From: Mycobacterium sp. 852002-51971_SCH5477799-a
GTDB lineage: Bacteria; Actinomycetota; Actinomycetes; Mycobacteriales; Mycobacteriaceae
Assembly: GCF_001667145.1 (NCBI RefSeq)
Contig: NZ_LZIF01000122.1
Span: forward strand, 62,001 to 126,000
Length of the DNA: 64,000 bases
Direction: 5' to 3'
Within the stretch, counting starts at the first letter, position 1. Every line of letters begins with the position of its first letter. Under the pieces are notes generated by a model that did no database searches, was not told the origin of the DNA, and worked only from the letters and a program-made list of their open reading frames with translations. Below, piece by piece: positions 8,302-16,458 of the stretch. The translations under genes were made by a program, and so were the position numbers.

Positions 8302-8316
8302 GATAACGTAATTCTC
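8302..8316. promoter_or_regulatory. Weak copy of the GAGAAT-N3-ATTCTC operator
   Basis: GATAACGTAATTCTC matches the 6-3-6 palindrome found perfectly at 20654, 28162 and 29013 in 10 of 12 specified positions; the right half is perfect. It lies about 50 bp upstream of the DUF35-thiolase start at 8367. Membership of the same regulon is inferred. Confidence 0.4.
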
Positions 8317-8366
8317 CAATTTGCATAATGGCCCTACCGGGCCGGCCGTGGATTCCCGGAGGTGAC

Positions 8367-10034
8367 GTGTCAGCAGCACCGGGCCGCCCACTGCCCCAGG
8401 TCACGCAGGACAACGAATTCTTCTGGACCTCAGGCGCCGACGGGAAGCTCCGGCTGCAGGAATGCCGAAACTGCGAATCGCTGATCCATCCGCCCGCGCC
8501 GGTATGCCGTTATTGCCGGTCACTGGACATCGGGGTGCGCGCGCTCTCGGGCAAGGCGACGCTGGCGGGGTTCACCGTCAACGAGCGGTTCAGTCTGCCC
8601 GGCTTGGCGGCGCCCTACGTAATCGCGCAAGTGGCTATCGCCGAGGACCCGCGGGTGCGGCTGACCACGAACATCGTTGAATGCAATCCCGATCAACTCG
8701 AGCTCGGACAGCAGGTCCAGGTCGTTTTCGAACAGGTCGAAGACGTGTGGTTTCCGCTGTTTCGGCCCATGCAGAAGGCGGGGGTCGATGCCGAGCCCGC
8801 TCCCCTGCCGGTCGACGAGATCGCACCGGAACGCTTCGGCGAGCACGTCCGGCCGATGCTCACCACCGAGAAGTTCGAAGACAAGGTCGCGCTGACGGGG
8901 ATCGGCATGTCACCGATCGGGCGCAGGTTGATGCGGCCGCCGCTGGCGCTGACGGTGCAGGCCTGCGAAGCGGCCATCGCCGACGCCGACCTCACTTACG
9001 CCGATATCGACGGCCTGTCCACGTATCCCGGCGCGATCAACGTCGGCGGATTCGGCGAGGGAGGCACCACCGCTCTCGAGGGCGCGCTGGGTATTCGGCC
9101 GACATGGCACAACGGCGCCATGGAGACGTTCGGCCCGGGCGGCTCGGTAATCGCCGCGATGCTTGCGGTCGCATGCGGTTTGGCGCGTCATGTGCTGTGC
9201 TTCCGGACGCTGTGGGAAGCCACCAGCGGCGAGCTGATGAAACAGGGCAAGACCGCCCCGTCGATGGGGCGAATGTCGGGCTGGCAGATGCCATTCGGCG
9301 CCACGTCCGCGGCGCACACGCTGGCGATGAACGCGCAGCGGCACTTTCACCGGTATGGCACCACCAAGGAAACGCTGGGCTGGATCGCGCTGAATCAGCG
9401 CGCCAACGCCGAACTCAACCCGACCGCCATCTACCGGTCGCCGATGACGATGGACGACTACCTCAACGCGCGGCCAATCACGACGCCGTTCGGTCTCTAC
9501 GACTGCGATGTGCCCTGCGATGGCGCGATCGCCGTCATCGTCTCGGCCGTCGACGCAGCCCGCGACCTCGCCAAGCCGCCCGTGCTGGTGGACGCCGTGG
9601 GAACGCAGATCATCGAGCGAATCGACTGGGATCAAAGCACTCTCACCCACGAGCCACAGGTGCTGGGCCAGGCGGCGCATGTGTGGACGCGCACCTCGCT
9701 GCGGCCGGCCAACGTCGACGTGGCCGAGCTGTACGACGGGTTCACCATGAATTGTCTTTCATGGATCGAAGCGCTGGGCTTCTGCGGGATCGGTGAGGCC
9801 AAGGACTTCCTCGACGGCGGTAAGAACATCGCGCGCGACGGGCAGTTGCCGCTCAACACGCACGGCGGACAGCTCTCGCATGGCCGCACCCACGGCATGG
9901 GCCTGCTGCACGAGGCCGTCACCCAGTTGCGTGGCGAGGCCGGTGACCGTCAGGTCGCCGATGCCCGCGTCGGTGTTGTCAGCAGCGGCGGACTGACACC
10001 CAGCGGCGTGATCCTGCTACGGGCCGACACGTGA
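8367..10034 (+). CDS. Fused DUF35 / thiolase-fold (SCP2/lipid-transfer type) protein
   Basis: A 555-residue fusion. Residues 1-165 form a DUF35 unit. It has a zinc ribbon, CRNCESLIHPPAPVCRYCRS, followed by an OB-fold part (GKATLAGFTVNERF). The rest is a thiolase fold of the SCP2/Ltp type: IGMSPIGRRLM, then VAELYDGFTMNCLSWIEALG and LPLNTHGGQLSHGRTHGMG. The usual thiolase GHPxGATG histidine loop reads GRTHGMG, so ordinary thiolysis is unlikely. Separate DUF35 and Ltp2 proteins form a side-chain retro-aldolase in sterol degradation, so an aldolase role is a reasonable inference. GTG 8367 follows GGAGGT; ATG 8328 is the alternative. It overlaps the next gene by GTGA. Confidence 0.85.
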   Translation: MSAAPGRPLPQVTQDNEFFWTSGADGKLRLQECRNCESLIHPPAPVCRYCRSLDIGVRALSGKATLAGFTVNERFSLPGLAAPYVIAQVAIAEDPRVRLTTNIVECNPDQLELGQQVQVVFEQVEDVWFPLFRPMQKAGVDAEPAPLPVDEIAPERFGEHVRPMLTTEKFEDKVALTGIGMSPIGRRLMRPPLALTVQACEAAIADADLTYADIDGLSTYPGAINVGGFGEGGTTALEGALGIRPTWHNGAMETFGPGGSVIAAMLAVACGLARHVLCFRTLWEATSGELMKQGKTAPSMGRMSGWQMPFGATSAAHTLAMNAQRHFHRYGTTKETLGWIALNQRANAELNPTAIYRSPMTMDDYLNARPITTPFGLYDCDVPCDGAIAVIVSAVDAARDLAKPPVLVDAVGTQIIERIDWDQSTLTHEPQVLGQAAHVWTRTSLRPANVDVAELYDGFTMNCLSWIEALGFCGIGEAKDFLDGGKNIARDGQLPLNTHGGQLSHGRTHGMGLLHEAVTQLRGEAGDRQVADARVGVVSSGGLTPSGVILLRADT

Positions 10035-10927
10035 GTACCGCGCCGACTCCCCGGCCCCGGCTCGTCATCGTGGACGGCGTGCCGATGTCGGCGTTGGTGG
10101 CTGAGGCCGACGATCCGAAGGCCGTGATCGTGGCGATTCACGGTGGCGGCACCACCGCCATCTATTTCGACTGCCCGGGCCATCCGTCGTACTCGCTGTT
10201 ACGCACCGGCGCGGCAGCAGGATTCACCGTGGTGGCCCTCGATCGGCCCGGCTATGGCAGCTCGGCACCCTATCCCGAGGCGATGGTCTCCGGCGAACAG
10301 CGGGTCAACCTTTCTTACGGTGCTGTCGATCGAATCGTCGGCGAACGGCCTTGTGGTGCAGGCGTATTCGTGTGGGGCCATTCGGGCGGTTGCGAGCTGA
10401 CGCTACGGATGGCCGCCGACACGCGAGGTGTCGACCTGCTCGGTATCGAGCTCGCGGGCACCGGCCGGCACTATCACCCCGCGGCCAAGGAGATCCTGAA
10501 AACGGCTACCCGCGAACACCGCCCGTCGGGAATGCGCGAATTGCTGTGGAGCCCAGAAGAGCTCTATCCGCCCCAGGTCCTCGGGGGAGCCACGGTTTCG
10601 CCGTCGGCCCCGGCTTACGAGGACCAGATGGTGTCGGACTGGGCGCGCAAAACTTTTCCGGAGCTCGCGCCCGCGGTGCGCGTCCCGGTGCACTTCAGCA
10701 TCGCCGAGCACGAAAAGGTCTGGCAGACCGACGATGCGGCCGTGACCGAGATCGGCGCCTTATTCGCCGGTGTCCCGCAGTTCGTGGTGCATCGACAACC
10801 GGACGCCGGACACAACATCAGCCTCAGCCACGCCGCCCCCGAATACCACTCGAAAGTCCTTGCGTTCGTGCAGGAACGCGTGACCGAGGGCTCGGCGGAC
10901 ACGGAATCCGATCTGGAGGCCGGATGA
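10031..10927 (+). CDS. Alpha/beta hydrolase
   Basis: A 298-residue alpha/beta hydrolase coupled to the upstream gene by a GTGA overlap and to the downstream dehydrogenase by ATGA. Motifs are VIVAIHGGGTTAIY (oxyanion region), VVALDRPGYGSSAPYP, and the nucleophile elbow VWGHSGGCELTLRMA (G-H-S-G-G). Late residues SIAEHEKVWQTDD and PDAGHNISLSHAAPEYH carry the probable acid and histidine. The tight three-gene packing suggests that it works on the same pathway as the DUF35-thiolase fusion, perhaps hydrolysing an ester or thioester. The substrate is unknown. Confidence 0.87.
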   Translation: MSTAPTPRPRLVIVDGVPMSALVAEADDPKAVIVAIHGGGTTAIYFDCPGHPSYSLLRTGAAAGFTVVALDRPGYGSSAPYPEAMVSGEQRVNLSYGAVDRIVGERPCGAGVFVWGHSGGCELTLRMAADTRGVDLLGIELAGTGRHYHPAAKEILKTATREHRPSGMRELLWSPEELYPPQVLGGATVSPSAPAYEDQMVSDWARKTFPELAPAVRVPVHFSIAEHEKVWQTDDAAVTEIGALFAGVPQFVVHRQPDAGHNISLSHAAPEYHSKVLAFVQERVTEGSADTESDLEAG

Positions 10928-11742
10928 TGCACGTCGGATTCATCGGGCTGGGCAGCCAGGGCGGCCCCATGGCGCGGCGGATCGCCGAGGGCGGCTACCC
11001 CACCACGTTGTGGGCGCGGAGGCCTGAGGTACTCGACGCGTTCGCCGACACCCGGGCAAAGGTCGCTGGGTCTCCGGCCGAGCTCGCCGCGGCCAGTGAT
11101 CTGGTCTGCCTCTGCGTAGTCGGTGACGCCGACATCGACGAACTCGCCTGCGGCGAAAACGGAATGTTGTCGGCGATGAAATCCGGCAGCGTCATCGCCG
11201 TGCACAGCACGGTGCACCCGAACACCTGCCGAGAGCTTGCGAACAAGGCCGCCCCGCTGGGCGTCTCCGTCATCGACGCGCCGGTGAGCGGCGGGGGAGG
11301 CGCGGCGGCCGAGGGCCGCCTGTTGGTGATGGTCGGCGGCGACACCGATGCTGTCGAGCGCTGTCGCCCGGTCTTCGCAACCTATGCCGATCCGGTCGTT
11401 CACCTCGGCGAGCTGGGTTCCGGACAGACCACGAAACTGCTCAACAACTTGTTGTTCACCGCCCACCTGGCCACCGCGGCCACCGCCCTCTCACTGGCCA
11501 AGGAGCTGGGCGTCGAACCGGGCCGGCTCACCGAGGTGGTCTCCCGCAGCAGTGGAAACAGCTTCGCGCTGAACGCCCTGGGCGGGATCGGGGGGCTGGA
11601 TCGGCTGGCCGGCGTCGCGGGCGGGCTGCTGCAAAAGGATGTTCGGCTGGTGGTCGACCTTGCCGACCGGGCCGGGGCGAACGGCGGCGCCGTGCTCGAC
11701 GCTGCCGACGCGGCGCTGGTCCTGATGAACCACCCACGATGA
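10924..11742 (+). CDS. NAD-binding beta-hydroxyacid dehydrogenase (3-hydroxyisobutyrate dehydrogenase-like)
   Basis: A 272-residue member of the beta-hydroxyacid dehydrogenase family. The N-terminal dinucleotide motif is HVGFIGLGSQGGPMARRI. The substrate motif VIDAPVSGGGGAAAEGRL matches the family DAPVSGG signature. The catalytic lysine lies in GSGQTTKLLNNLLF (family G-x3-K-x2-N-N). ATG 10924 overlaps the preceding stop (ATGA); a second ATG follows immediately. Family members oxidise 3-hydroxyisobutyrate, tartronate semialdehyde-type and related acids with NAD(P). As third gene after the fusion and the hydrolase, it probably oxidises a hydroxyacid released from their product. Confidence 0.88.
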   Translation: MMHVGFIGLGSQGGPMARRIAEGGYPTTLWARRPEVLDAFADTRAKVAGSPAELAAASDLVCLCVVGDADIDELACGENGMLSAMKSGSVIAVHSTVHPNTCRELANKAAPLGVSVIDAPVSGGGGAAAEGRLLVMVGGDTDAVERCRPVFATYADPVVHLGELGSGQTTKLLNNLLFTAHLATAATALSLAKELGVEPGRLTEVVSRSSGNSFALNALGGIGGLDRLAGVAGGLLQKDVRLVVDLADRAGANGGAVLDAADAALVLMNHPR

Positions 11743-11872
11743 GAGTCAAAAGAGGGTTTGAAATGCCAGCGTTTTGGTCTTTCCGGTTCGACACGAAGGT
11801 ATTACCGTTAGCGTTACAGTCAGGGACTCCGCTGTAAAGGTTCAGCCCGACCTCGCCGCTGAGGAGGATTCA

Positions 11873-13078
11873 GTGACAAAACCGAAAGTTGTCTTCGATC
11901 CGTACGCCGAGGACTACTTCAACAATCCGTTCGACATCTATCGGCGGATGCGCGAGGACGCCCCTCTGTATTACGACGAAAAGGAGGATTTTTACGCGCT
12001 GACCCGTCATGAAGACGTATCGGCCGCGTTCAAGGATTTCGAAACCTATTCCTCGGCACGCGGCTGCGACCTGGCGATGGTGCGAAAGGGAATACCGCCC
12101 GAGCAGAAGTCGATCATCTTCATGGACCCGCCGGAGCACCGCCACATGCGCAGCCTGCTCAACAAGGCGTTCACTCCGCGGGCGATTCAATCGCAGCGCG
12201 AGACGATCGTCGAGGTGATCGACAAGTACCTGGGCGCCGCCGACCCGGACAACTTCGACGTGGTGCAGGACTTCTCCGGACCGTTCCCGGTGGAGGTCAT
12301 CACCCGGATGGCCGGGGTACCGGAGGAGTACCGCCAACAGGTGCGGCACTGGATCGACACCGGCCTGCACCACGAACCGGGACAGATCGAACCCTCCGAG
12401 GCCGCTGTGCAGGCCAACATCGATACGGCGATGTACTACTTCAGCCTGGTCCAGGAGCGGCGTCAGGAGCCGCAGGAAGACATGATCAGCCGGCTGATCG
12501 CGGCCGAGGTCCCGGCCGAAAACGGTGAGCTTCGCAAGCTCGACGACATCGAGATCTGCGGGTTCGCAACCCTTCTGGGCGGGGCGGGCGCCGAGACCGT
12601 CACCAAGCTGATGGGCAACGCGGCGGTGATCTTCGCCCGTCACCCCGACCAGTGGCAGAAGCTGCAGGAGGACCGCGACAAGATTCCCGGGGCCGTCGAA
12701 GAGTTACTGCGCTACGAGGGACCGGTGCAGTACAACGTCCGCTACACCCTGAAAGAGGCCCACGTCAGCGGCGGGGTGATCCCGGCGGGCAAGCCGGTGT
12801 TCCTTTGCGGCGCCGCGGCGAACCGCGACCCGGAGGCCTTCACCGACGCCGACACATTCGACATCGAACGTGACCAGACCGAGGCGCAGCACCTCGGGCT
12901 CGGGTATGGGATTCACAGCTGCCTCGGCGCCGCGCTGGCCCGCCTGGAAAGCCGGATCGCGCTGGAGAGGCTGCTCGACTTCATGCCGCGCTACGAAGTC
13001 GACTGGTCGGGCTGCAAACGGGTGAACATGCAAAACGTGGCGGGCTGGAAAAACGTGCCCGTCAAGGTGCTTCGGTAA
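11873..13078 (+). CDS. Cytochrome P450
   Basis: A 401-residue soluble P450. The I-helix oxygen-activation motif is LGGAGAETVTKL, the ExxR motif is EELLRYEGP, and the heme loop is HLGLGYGIHSCLGAALARLE, where the usual first phenylalanine is leucine. GTG 11873 is preferred over an ATG at 11774 because GAGGAGG lies five bases before it and P450 homology begins directly after. It is followed nine bases later by its own ferredoxin gene. The substrate is unknown; the surrounding lipid-catabolic genes suggest a hydrophobic one. Confidence 0.92.
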   Translation: MTKPKVVFDPYAEDYFNNPFDIYRRMREDAPLYYDEKEDFYALTRHEDVSAAFKDFETYSSARGCDLAMVRKGIPPEQKSIIFMDPPEHRHMRSLLNKAFTPRAIQSQRETIVEVIDKYLGAADPDNFDVVQDFSGPFPVEVITRMAGVPEEYRQQVRHWIDTGLHHEPGQIEPSEAAVQANIDTAMYYFSLVQERRQEPQEDMISRLIAAEVPAENGELRKLDDIEICGFATLLGGAGAETVTKLMGNAAVIFARHPDQWQKLQEDRDKIPGAVEELLRYEGPVQYNVRYTLKEAHVSGGVIPAGKPVFLCGAAANRDPEAFTDADTFDIERDQTEAQHLGLGYGIHSCLGAALARLESRIALERLLDFMPRYEVDWSGCKRVNMQNVAGWKNVPVKVLR

Positions 13079-13087
13079 GGAGTCACG

Positions 13088-13288
13088 GTGACCAAGAAGA
13101 TCGAAGTCGATTGGGGACTCTGCGAGAGCAACGGCGTCTGCATGGGCATCAACCCGGACATCTTCGAACTCGGCGACGACGACATGCTGACCGTCCACCA
13201 GGAAGAAGTCACCCCGGAGAACGAGGCGGACGTGCGCGAGGCCGTCCGTCAATGCCCCCGGCAGGCAATCTCCATCGTCGGCGAGTAG
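13088..13288 (+). CDS. 3Fe-4S ferredoxin
   Basis: A 66-residue ferredoxin immediately after the P450, starting at GTG 13088. The cluster motif is CESNGVCMGINPDIF with a later QCPRQAI, i.e. C-x5-C...CP. The variable residue before glycine is Asn. This motif class holds a 3Fe-4S cluster in characterised mycobacterial P450 redox partners. The pairing with the P450 at 11873 is the clearest clue to its partner. Its end is three bases from the convergent DUF1330 gene. Confidence 0.92.
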   Translation: MTKKIEVDWGLCESNGVCMGINPDIFELGDDDMLTVHQEEVTPENEADVREAVRQCPRQAISIVGE

Positions 13289-13291
13289 CGA

Positions 13292-13576
13292 TCAGAATCC
13301 GGAGAGGATGACCGCGTTGCAGTCGGCCGCGGCCTGGCGCAGTTTCGCGGCTTTCTGGTAACCGTCGGACTCGTACCAAGCCCGAGCCGCATCGACCGAC
13401 TCGAATTCCAACACGACGGTCTGGTCGCCGTGCCAGTCGCCTTCGATGACCTTGGGCGCGGTGTCCACCGCAAGGATGGTGGCACCGTTCATCGCCGAGC
13501 CGGCGGCTTGGGCGTACGCCTTCATGCCTTCCGGATCTTTGATGGCCTCGGTCAGGATGACATAGCCCTTAGCCAC
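13292..13576 (-). CDS. DUF1330 domain protein
   Basis: A 94-residue protein of the DUF1330 group (dimeric alpha/beta-barrel fold). It begins AKGYVILTEAIKDPEGMKAY and has the typical ends VVLEFESVDAARAWYESDGY and AAADCNAVILSGF. It starts at GTG with a GGGAG-type site upstream. It is the third gene of a minus-strand P450-ferredoxin-DUF1330 unit, 32 nt after the ferredoxin. Biochemical function in this family is mostly unknown; small-ligand binding or isomerisation has been suggested by fold. Confidence 0.88.
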   Translation of the reverse strand: MAKGYVILTEAIKDPEGMKAYAQAAGSAMNGATILAVDTAPKVIEGDWHGDQTVVLEFESVDAARAWYESDGYQKAAKLRQAAADCNAVILSGF

Positions 13577-13608
13577 TGACAGATCTCCCTACTCTTCGGT
13601 GTATTCGG

Positions 13609-13797
13609 TTACTTCTCGCCGATCGCCTGCTCGGGACAGCATTGGATCGCCTCCTGAGCCGCCGACTCCAATTCGGTTGGGACGTCGGAATCTATGGCCA
13701 CGGCGTAACCGTCGTCGGTCAGGCTGAAGACGTCGGGGCACAGCGTCAGACACATGCCGTGACCGCGACACTTCTGGTCGTCTACCCAAACTTTCAT
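13609..13797 (-). CDS. 3Fe-4S-type ferredoxin with an extra cysteine
   Basis: A 62-residue ferredoxin coupled to the upstream P450 by an ATGA overlap (13794-13797). The motif is CRGHGMCLTLCPDVF with later CCPEQAI. Besides the C-x5-C...CP ligands there is a third cysteine in LTLC and a doubled CC before the proline, so the cluster type is less certain than in the other ferredoxins here. The variable residue is His. Its partner is most likely the P450 at 13794-15065. Confidence 0.92.
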   Translation of the reverse strand: MKVWVDDQKCRGHGMCLTLCPDVFSLTDDGYAVAIDSDVPTELESAAQEAIQCCPEQAIGEK

Positions 13798-15065
13798 GCC
13801 GGCGTGAACTCCAGGTGTAGTTCGGTCAGGCCGCGCAGGATGTACGTCGGAACATATTGGTAGCGGCGGTCATTCGCCGGCCCGTGGATGCTCTCGTCGA
13901 TCCTGATGTCCGTCGTGCGGTCGAGCAATCGTTCGATCGCGACCCTGGTCTCGGCCCGGGCCAGCGGCGCGCCGGGGCAGCTGTGAATGCCTCGACCGAA
14001 GGAGATGTGCTGGCGCGCGTTCTTGCGGGCCGGATCGAAGGTGGCGGGCTCTTCGAACCGGCGTGGATCCCGGTTGGCGGCCGCCTGCACAATCATCACG
14101 GTGCTGCCCGCGGGCAGGTCCACCCCGCCGACATTGACCGGCCTGCGGTTCATCCGGAAGTCGCCCTTGACGGGGCTCTCGTAGCGAAGCGACTCTTCGA
14201 TGAAGTTCGGAATCAGGCTGCGATCCTTGCGCAGTTGCGCCTGGATGTCGGGCCGCTCGCCTATGGTCTGCAGCGCGGCGCCGAGCAGCCGCACGGTGGT
14301 CTCCTGGCCGGCCGAGAAGACGTTGCTGGCGACGCGGGCCACATCCTCGACATTCGGGATGGAACCGTCCGGGTAGGTGGCGGTCGCCAGGCCGGTGAGC
14401 ACGTCGTCGCGGGGCGCACTGCGGCGGTCACGGACATAGTCGGCGAACAGGCCGTAGAGGAACTCCAGCGGACTGTGGGCCAGCGATCCCTTGGTGCCGC
14501 CGATGCCGCCACCCGCGTGCTCAGCGATGCCCTTGACGAACTTGTCGCGGTCCTCGATCGGCACTCCGAGCAGGTCGGCGATGACCAGCAGCGTGAACGG
14601 GCCCGCGAAGCCCTTGATCCACTCGCCGCGTCCCGGGGCCAGGAAGTCGTCGAGCGCCTGGTCGGCCAGCAGCCACATGGCGTCCTCGTTCTCCTTGAGG
14701 CGCTTGGGAGTGATCAGCCGCATCATCAGGGAGCGGTGGTTGGTGTGGGTCGGAGGGTCGAGCGTGGGGAGCTGGTCGCTGAACGGCAGCTCGTCGCGAT
14801 GCTCTTCGATCAGTTCGGTGATGTCGTCACCTTCGAGCGGCACCGGAAAGCCCGGAAACGGGCCGGTCACCGAGATGCACGAGGACCACGTCTCGGCGTC
14901 GTTGAGCACCGCGCACGCCTCATCCCAACCGGTGATCATGGTGACGTCGTGATGGCTCTCCCGCGTGACGGGGCACCGCTCCCGCAGCGCCTCGTAGTAG
15001 GGGTACGGGTTCTCGATGAGCTCGCTGCCGCGAAAGAAGTCCAACTCGGAGAATTCGTTCGCCAT
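13794..15065 (-). CDS. Cytochrome P450
   Basis: A 423-residue P450. It carries the I-helix motif FSAGQETTVRLL, the ExxR motif EESLRYESP, and a canonical heme loop HISFGRGIHSCPGAPLARAE. The ATG is preceded by AAGGAGCAGGAG. It is first of a P450-ferredoxin-DUF1330 unit. Two imperfect copies of the GAGAAT-N3-ATTCTC operator lie 27-62 bp upstream. The substrate is unknown. Confidence 0.93.
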   Translation of the reverse strand: MANEFSELDFFRGSELIENPYPYYEALRERCPVTRESHHDVTMITGWDEACAVLNDAETWSSCISVTGPFPGFPVPLEGDDITELIEEHRDELPFSDQLPTLDPPTHTNHRSLMMRLITPKRLKENEDAMWLLADQALDDFLAPGRGEWIKGFAGPFTLLVIADLLGVPIEDRDKFVKGIAEHAGGGIGGTKGSLAHSPLEFLYGLFADYVRDRRSAPRDDVLTGLATATYPDGSIPNVEDVARVASNVFSAGQETTVRLLGAALQTIGERPDIQAQLRKDRSLIPNFIEESLRYESPVKGDFRMNRRPVNVGGVDLPAGSTVMIVQAAANRDPRRFEEPATFDPARKNARQHISFGRGIHSCPGAPLARAETRVAIERLLDRTTDIRIDESIHGPANDRRYQYVPTYILRGLTELHLEFTPA

Positions 15066-15091
15066 CTCCTGCTCCTTGAATCTCGGCTAGT

Positions 15092-15127
15092 GAGAACGTG
15101 CCTCTCGCAGATGAGTATTACATTTTC
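15092..15127. promoter_or_regulatory. Tandem weak operators of the GAGAAT-N3-ATTCTC type
   Basis: GAGAAC-GTG-CCTCTC at 15092-15106 matches 9 of 12 positions. GAGTAT-TAC-ATTTTC at 15113-15127 matches 10 of 12. Their starts are 21 bp apart, two helical turns, just upstream of the P450 start at 15065. Binding by the 28.2-kb TetR is inferred. Confidence 0.35.
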
Positions 15128-15213
15128 ACACGGGATGGTGGTCGTCAAACCCCCGCCCAGCCGTCGAAGTGCGCGAAGAATTGCCGGGTCCGCGCGCAGT
15201 CCGGCCGCGCGGG

Positions 15214-15720
15214 CTAGCTGGCGGGGACCAGGTCCGCGGCGACCGACGGCCAAGCCAGCAGCCCGCTCCGGAAGGTCTCCACGTGACCGATTAAGGCGCG
15301 CGGCGCAGCAGCCGCCGCCAGGGCTTGGGCCTTGAACGTCCGCGCGGCCATGCTCAGCTGGTGTTGCACCAGGCCGACGCTGTCGTCGAGTTCGGACGGC
15401 CAGTTCTCTCCCCACAGCGTGACCTCGGTGACGCCGTGATCCAGCGCCTGCAGCACGCCTTGGCGTACCCGTGCGTCGCAGCCGAACAAATCCGCCGCGG
15501 CCGCCAGGGCCTGCGGGCGGGGACGCGAGTGCACCGACGCCAGCGCGTCTTCGAGGTCGAGCACCTGGGCGCCGATGATCTGCAGCGGTCGGTCGTCGGG
15601 GTGGTCGGCGACCAGCACGGTGACGTCCCAACCCGCCATCGAACGGTCGAAGATCCAGCCGCCGGCGAACCTCACCACGTTGAGGACGGTGGCGGCGACG
15701 ACGTCGAGCCGGTACCTCAT
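15214..15720 (-). CDS. Conserved hypothetical protein coupled to a TetR gene
   Basis: A 168-residue protein beginning MRYRLDVVAATVLNVVRFAG. ATG 15720 is chosen because it overlaps the TetR stop (ATGA at 15717-15720) and has GAGG upstream; a longer frame back to 15819 would run inside the TetR gene. The N-terminal half (WIFDRSMAGWDVTVLVADHP) looks like an alpha/beta domain and the C-terminal half is alanine-rich and helical. No family is recognised. Coupling to the regulator suggests an accessory or ligand-linked role. Confidence 0.7.
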   Translation of the reverse strand: MRYRLDVVAATVLNVVRFAGGWIFDRSMAGWDVTVLVADHPDDRPLQIIGAQVLDLEDALASVHSRPRPQALAAAADLFGCDARVRQGVLQALDHGVTEVTLWGENWPSELDDSVGLVQHQLSMAARTFKAQALAAAAAPRALIGHVETFRSGLLAWPSVAADLVPAS

Positions 15721-16331
15721 ATCGCCTCGGGCTTCTTCGGAGGCGCGAAATCCCGCGCCAGTGTCTCGGCGTACTGCTTGAACGCCTCGGCTAGCGGGAT
15801 CGATGGATCGAGTAACCATGTGGTTTCCATTCCGTGGACGAAGGCGAGGATTTCTACTGCCTTGACGGCGGGGTCTATGTCTTCGCGATACCGGCCGTCG
15901 GCCTGACCGCGACGGATGAGATCGGCGACGATGTCGGTTGCGGCGCGGTGCCTGGCGAGCATGCGGTCGTGCAACGGGGCCTCGGGAAGGATGTTCTCGA
16001 CCAGCAGCACCGTGAACGTGCCCACCAATTCGGGGGCGCGGTGGAAACGGTCCGCGACCGCGGCGATCTGGCCGAAAAGGTCACCGGTCCGGTCGGCGTG
16101 GGTGTCGTCATCGAGGTCGCGGGCATCGAGCACCGCGTGGAGCAGCTGATCCTTCGATTCGAAGTGATGCAGCAGCCCGGCCGGGGTGACCCCGGCCTCG
16201 CCGGCGATCTGGGCGAGTGTCGTGCTGCGCCACCCGTTACGGGTGAGCAGGCGTTGCGCGACGTCGAGGATGCGCTGCTTACGGTCCTCTCCCTTGGCGA
16301 GAAGCGTGTCGTATCGCCGCGCGACGGGCAC
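15717..16331 (-). CDS. TetR family transcriptional regulator
   Basis: A 204-residue TetR protein. The N-terminal helix-turn-helix spans about residues 15-60: RILDVAQRLLTRNGWRST, then LAQIAGEAGVTPAGLLHHF. A helical ligand domain follows, ending DFAPPKKPEAI. GTG 16331 is chosen over an upstream frame to 16433 because AAGGGGG lies before it and the longer version would include the palindrome. A 10-bp-arm inverted repeat at 16371-16402 lies 40 bp upstream and is the probable autoregulatory operator. It is translationally coupled to the gene at 15214. Confidence 0.9.
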   Translation of the reverse strand: MPVARRYDTLLAKGEDRKQRILDVAQRLLTRNGWRSTTLAQIAGEAGVTPAGLLHHFESKDQLLHAVLDARDLDDDTHADRTGDLFGQIAAVADRFHRAPELVGTFTVLLVENILPEAPLHDRMLARHRAATDIVADLIRRGQADGRYREDIDPAVKAVEILAFVHGMETTWLLDPSIPLAEAFKQYAETLARDFAPPKKPEAI

Positions 16332-16370
16332 CGAAACCCCCTTGAAACACGTCGTATCGACACCAGGAAA

Positions 16371-16402
16371 AACCAACCTAGTGAACACACAGTAGGTTAG
16401 TT
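16371..16402. promoter_or_regulatory. Inverted repeat, probable operator of the adjacent TetR
   Basis: AACCAACCTA-N12-TAGGTTAGTT has 10-bp arms that match at 9 of 10 positions. It lies 40 bp upstream of the TetR start and downstream of the thiolase stop. No second copy of this motif was noticed in the window. Confidence 0.55.
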
Positions 16403-16458
16403 GCATCGCTGTGACAAGGGTCACGCGGAGCACGTTTTCGCGCGGCAGGCCGCCGCCG

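Noticed and set aside
11805..11819. Direct CGTTA repeats before the P450 at 11873 as an operator
   Set aside because: The repeats are short, not palindromic, and do not resemble the other boxes; they could be part of the core promoter.
13857..15335. 492-codon frame on the plus strand
   Set aside because: Antisense to a P450 with complete AGQETT, ExxR and heme motifs; no recognisable domain in the translation.
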